In this document: one piece after another, positions 32,528 to 33,434 of the stretch | How positions within the stretch are numbered: the first letter of the stretch is position 1 | Layout of the letters: every line of letters begins with the position of its first letter | Source: Phycisphaerae bacterium | Lineage (GTDB): Bacteria > Planctomycetota > Phycisphaerae > Phycisphaerales > SM1A02 | Direction: 5' to 3' | NCBI GenBank assembly: GCA_002709295.1 | Contig: PAQL01000012.1 | Span: 14,133-47,566, forward strand | DNA: 33,434 nt | Made by a program: the position numbers and the translations under genes | The notes under the pieces: model-generated | Database searches by the model: none | What the model was told of the DNA's origin: nothing | Seen by the model: the letters and a program-made list of their open reading frames with translations, nothing else

Positions 32528-32533
32528 AGCCTA
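32528..32533 (-). promoter_or_regulatory. -10 box (TAGGCT) 6 bases before the M28 peptidase ATG: leaderless promoter
   Basis: TAGGCT on the minus strand ends 6 bases before the ATG at 32521. It lies in the 28-base gap after nagZ, so the peptidase gene seems to have its own leaderless transcript in addition to any readthrough. Confidence 0.55.
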
Positions 32534-32549
32534 ATCCGGAACCGGCCGC

Positions 32550-33434
32550 TCAGTCGCGTACGAAATCAATGAACAGTCGGTCCAGACGTCGATGGGCGTC
32601 GGCGATCCGCGGTTCGTCGATCCGGCCGGATGCGATCGCATCCGCGATCGCCTCGACCACTCGTCGTTGTCGCTGCGGCTCGTGGCAGCAGAGCACCAGA
32701 TCCACGCCGGCCTCGACCGCGCGGACCGCCGCCTCACCGAGATCCCCCTCCAGTTCAGGAAGATCGGCGATCGCCGCCATCTCCAGATCATCGGAGATCA
32801 CCACCCCGTCGAAACCGAGCTCCTGCCGAAGAAGTCCGTCGATCGCCGCCCGACTCATGGTCGCCGGCACGCCCGGATCGATCGCCTCGAAGACCACATG
32901 GGTGGTCATGATCGCCGCGACTCCCGCCTCGATCACGGCCCGGAAGGGTGGCAGTTCCACAAGATCGAGACGACCCCGGTCGTGTCGAAGCACCGGCAGG
33001 TCGTGGTGACTGTCGGAGTCGGTGTCTCCATGACCGGGGAAGTGCTTGCCGCAGGCGGCCACCCCCCCCGCCTGCATCGACTGCACGAGCGCGGCACCGC
33101 AGCGACCGACGAGATCCGGATCACGACCGAAGGACCGCCGCCCGATGACGGGATTGGCGGGATTCGAATCCACGTCCACCACCGGGGCCAGATCGAGATC
33201 GACGCCGACCGGTCGCAGATCCGCGGCCAGTGCCGCTCCGATCCGCGCAGCCGACTCCGGACCTTCGGCACCGACCTCGCGCATGAACGGGGGCGGGTGG
33301 AATCCCTCCCGGAAGCGGATGGTCTCGCCGCCCTCCTGGTCGACGCAGACGAGGATCGGATCCGCGGGATCACGGGCGAGGGCCTTGATGCTCGAGATGG
33401 TCTCCGCCACCTGATCCCGCTCGCCGGCGTTCCG
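32550..33434 (-). CDS. nagZ: Beta-N-acetylhexosaminidase (GH3), 5' end outside window
   Basis: NagZ-type glycoside hydrolase family 3 enzyme, which removes N-acetylglucosamine from recycled cell-wall muropeptides. 294 residues are seen; the frame runs on through the window edge (RNAGERDQVAETI is in frame), so the GTG at 33410 is not the start. Family motifs are present: VCVDQEGGETIRF, the GKHFPGHGDTDSDSH loop with catalytic His/Asp, and FDGVVISDDLEMAAI with the nucleophile aspartate. The gene is followed closely by the M28 peptidase. It is probably cytoplasmic, since no signal is visible in this part. Confidence 0.93.
   Translation of the reverse strand, partial: RNAGERDQVAETISSIKALARDPADPILVCVDQEGGETIRFREGFHPPPFMREVGAEGPESAARIGAALAADLRPVGVDLDLAPVVDVDSNPANPVIGRRSFGRDPDLVGRCGAALVQSMQAGGVAACGKHFPGHGDTDSDSHHDLPVLRHDRGRLDLVELPPFRAVIEAGVAAIMTTHVVFEAIDPGVPATMSRAAIDGLLRQELGFDGVVISDDLEMAAIADLPELEGDLGEAAVRAVEAGVDLVLCCHEPQRQRRVVEAIADAIASGRIDEPRIADAHRRLDRLFIDFVRD

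Noticed and set aside
1-33434. Mobile elements, prophage, CRISPR or defence island
   Set aside because: No transposase, integrase, spaced repeats, or known defence domains were seen; the HTH/membrane and GAF proteins lack such links.

Overview
The window is GC-rich, gene-dense bacterial chromosome, most likely from a planctomycete of the Phycisphaerae/Phycisphaerales type. This rests on three things seen in the sequence. First, a secreted protein ends in a calcium-binding dockerin/EF-hand pair of the form DLNGDDIVSGADLGLLLAAWG. Second, two tandem secreted paralogues end in an NP(I/V)PGIGG–hydrophobic–RRRR sorting tail. Third, the gene set (PgpH, DUF1573 lipoprotein, HTH plus membrane-tail protein) fits this group. 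Assignment to class is inference. I found no mobile element, CRISPR array, tRNA or rRNA. 28 protein genes are called, two of them cut by the window edges.

Layout. 1-5101 (+) is a fatty-acid synthesis cluster: fabH (3' part), fabD, an inserted lipoprotein gene, a strong terminator, then fabG, acpP and fabF. 5102-5463 has no gene but holds an 11-bp tandem repeat; a lone fliN follows. 5779-8167 (-) carries a Bax-inhibitor-type membrane protein and a PIN-PhoH ATPase. A NIF3-family gene (+) meets, stop to stop, a divergently started RND efflux operon (membrane fusion protein then pump, -). From 14185, gatC-gatA (+) meet a convergent unknown lipoprotein (-) whose promoter is divergent from pgpH (+). 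19541-20974 (-) holds the tandem secreted paralogues. mutY (-) diverges from an HTH/membrane protein gene and psd (+). The remainder is on the minus strand: a pseudo-receiver/GAF protein, a three-gene operon (DUF1573 lipoprotein, metallophosphatase, tsaB), a PQQ-type sugar dehydrogenase with dockerin, a glutamate-carboxypeptidase-II-like M28 peptidase, and nagZ (5' end outside).

The most interesting thing I see is regulatory. Five genes (NIF3, gatC, the 16.9-kb lipoprotein, the DUF1573 gene, the M28 peptidase) have a TAnnnT box exactly 6-7 bases before their ATG. This is the hallmark of leaderless transcription. Other genes have similar TAnnnT boxes farther upstream, often with a Shine-Dalgarno sequence. 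Two genes (fabG, pgpH) lack a good canonical start downstream of their apparent promoter but have a well-spaced Shine-Dalgarno in front of an in-frame ATC. Other points worth a look are a pseudo-receiver lacking its phosphorylation residues, a membrane-tethered HTH protein with an acidic linker, an orphan FliN, and a nested stem-loop in a 397-base gap without genes.
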